Below the pieces are notes generated by a model. It was given only the letters and a program-made list of their open reading frames with translations. It was not told the origin of the DNA and searched no databases. This document shows, piece by piece, positions 15,001-15,352 of a stretch of 15,352 nt of DNA. The stretch's first letter is position 1; every line of letters starts with the position of its first letter. Location of the stretch: positions 1 to 15,352 of the forward strand of contig VGYW01000190.1 in the NCBI GenBank assembly GCA_016872875.1. The letters are read 5' to 3'. The stretch comes from Planctomycetota bacterium (GTDB lineage Bacteria > Planctomycetota > PUPC01 > DSUN01). The translations under genes and the position numbers were made by a program.

Positions 15001-15092
15001 CGCACCCGCACGACGAGCGCGGGCGGCGAGCTCTCCGCCATGACCGCCGAGGCCAAAGCCAGCCCCACAACCGCCGCCGCGAGCTTCCTCAT
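12063..15092 (-). CDS. Exported VIT - vWA - TPR - DUF2135 protein
   Basis: This is a 1009-residue protein. I choose ATG 15092: AGGAGC lies 6 nt upstream, and a signal peptide (MRKLAAAVVGLALASAVMA) follows. The longer frame to 15257 lacks these. Domain order is: VIT domain (about 30-165, with FLNPHERVLEGDLYFPLPEG and KGRTVYE); a linker; and a vWA-like domain (about 265-450) with the MIDAS metal set intact as DASAS (Asp277, Ser279, Ser281), Thr341 and Asp362 (FTDG). Then come a charged and Ala/Pro-rich stretch (about 540-660), TPR-like helix pairs (about 690-880), and C-terminal DUF2135 (about 890-1009, with TWDADSTDMDLHV). VIT/vWA proteins are thought to bind protein partners through metal. 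Secretion or surface adhesion is inferred. No membrane anchor or sorting signal is visible at the C-terminus. Confidence 0.85.
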   Translation of the reverse strand: MRKLAAAVVGLALASAVMAESSPPALVVRVRPDAPKPEALRITRLVAEARIFGFIAETKMTMTFLNPHERVLEGDLYFPLPEGSTVSGYALDIGGSMVDGVVVEKEKGRTVYEKIVRAGIDPGLIEWAKGNNFKTRVFPIPAKGTRTIRVDYVAELADGPEGSSYRLPLAFKEKLDDFALRIEVVKGAAEPKASGGPAGISFSKFQDSFIAESKGKEVALDRDLVVALPDVAKQKVLAEKAPDGQVYFCINDLPSDPRDAAARRAAAQPKHVAVLWDASASRAKADHKGEIRILALYLDSLKKLPTLDLIVFRNEAEKPRRFTNPLDLIGELQRVPYDGGTQIGSIALPAGAQPDLCLLFTDGISNFGREEPTGIKCPIYIFNGDATANHAFLRYLALTTGGEYFNLARLDTKAVLPNIGSPAFAFVNASADGAGIEETYPRLAQPIHGRFTLVGKLKGETGKVTLAYGTGGKPLAQTAYTVSRSEAAEGNLLRRLWAQKKVSDLEVFPKKNEKEITEVGKQYEIVTPHTSLIVLDSLEQYVQHRILPPKSLPKVRDQYIEIVEKQRVADERNQEEKLRSIIALWNERVKWWETVFKYPKNFKYRETEQAKLERRGGAVAGGERLAELREAAPAAREPGAPAPRPAAPQATTGRPLADAEAPREERAQGNGQLLWRVAESKDKKNGGDEASTAPAIAIKPWDPQTPYLAALKKAKPEEAFEAYLKQRAEFGSSPAFFLDCANHFISQKQEATALQVLSNVAELELENAALVRVLAHRLAQLDGLKNLELSAMLFEEALKLRPEEPQSWRDLALVLARRADLLLKDRPDEGKPLYARAIELLYHVVLNKWDRFEQIELIALMELNAIIPKAKAAGVEKINVDPRLVKLLDVDVRIVLTWDADSTDMDLHVVEPSGERAFYGHQRTTIGGNVSRDFTQGYGPEEYLLKKAMPGMFTIQANYYGSQAAQLIGAVTLQADIFTNYGRPNEQRKSLTLRLTERKETFDIGQIEF

Positions 15093-15212
15093 CGCTTTGC
15101 TCCTGTCAGTGGGCTTCCTGTCATCCGCCCCATCATGGCAGATGGCCGCCGTGGGCGCAACCTCCCGTGCTTGTTTGGACGCACCCGCACGGGCGAGGTT
15201 CCACGTCATCTT

Positions 15213-15261
15213 CAGAGTGTCAGAGTGCCACATCGCGTCTCCCTGGAAGAGTGGCACTCTG
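15213..15261. promoter_or_regulatory. Inverted repeat upstream of the VIT-protein gene
   Basis: CAGAGTGCCAC (15221-15231) and GTGGCACTCTG (15251-15261) are perfect 11-bp inverted arms 19 bp apart. A direct partial copy, CAGAGTG (15213-15219), precedes the left arm. It lies 120-170 bp upstream of the start codon. It could be an operator, a leader hairpin or a small dispersed repeat. No convincing -35/-10 pair was found between it and the gene. Confidence 0.5.
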
Positions 15262-15324
15262 TAACCTCCGGTCCACCCTCGTGTGCCGAAAGGCCTCAGA
15301 GGACATGCGACAGCCTGTTGGAGT

Positions 15325-15342
15325 GCGGTCGCTTGAGACCGC
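15325..15342. repeat. Short hairpin at window edge
   Basis: GCGGTC (15325-15330) and GACCGC (15337-15342) surround GCTTGA. Its setting (GGAGT before, TGTGG after) resembles small intergenic repeats I recall from PVC-group genomes, but only one copy is in the window and the edge cuts its flank. The rest of 15262-15352 shows nothing recognisable. Confidence 0.35.
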
Positions 15343-15352
15343 TGTGGACTGC

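Noticed and set aside
15093..15257. 55-residue N-terminal extension of the VIT protein
   Set aside because: The internal ATG has a ribosome site and directly begins a signal peptide; the extension would mask it.

Overview
The window is very GC-rich and densely coding, on both strands. The families present are a DUF6067-type glycoside hydrolase with LamG and CBM9-like modules, a non-HemE URO-D-family protein, a VIT/vWA/TPR/DUF2135 protein, a secreted DUF2225-like zinc-ribbon/HEAT protein, an 'MTYxGHIEKGVV' antitoxin-like protein, MreC and RNase HI. Together with many small palindromic repeats between genes, they suggest an uncultured heterotroph of the PVC group, most likely Planctomycetota. 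Lentisphaerota or Kiritimatiellota are possible. This placement is inference from family content; no rRNA or other marker is present.

Layout. A mosaic hairpin repeat (copy A) fills 1-168. A clear sigma70-type promoter (257-286) then drives mreC and a GNAT-fold gene, which overlap by GTGA. A gene-free stretch (2168-2765) holds two copies of a roughly 60-nt hairpin whose stems differ by paired changes. On the minus strand a 1305-residue secreted glycoside hydrolase and an RNase HI gene lie 3 bp apart. A divergent control region (7299-7742) separates the hydrolase from a plus-strand URO-D-family gene. It has a good promoter at each end, an identical 17-bp element at a similar distance upstream of each promoter, two related 16-bp-arm palindromes and a LacI-type operator-like palindrome. 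The URO-D gene converges on a minus-strand set: an orphan antitoxin-like gene, a DUF4919-like secreted protein and the zinc-ribbon/HEAT protein. Repeat copies B and C (11727-12002), in inverted orientation, separate this set from the final large minus-strand gene, the VIT-vWA-TPR-DUF2135 protein. That gene ends at a strong hairpin and has an inverted repeat upstream.

How the parts may work together. The divergent hydrolase and URO-D genes look co-regulated, because they share an upstream element and matching promoter geometry; a role in glycan use is inferred. The zinc-ribbon/HEAT and DUF4919-like proteins are probably co-transcribed exported proteins of unknown role. MreC belongs to the rod-shape/elongation machinery, and no mreB or mreD is in the window. 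The most distinctive feature is the repertoire of structured repeats: at least five families, one of them read in frame inside the hydrolase gene. No mobile-element gene, CRISPR array, tRNA or rRNA was seen.
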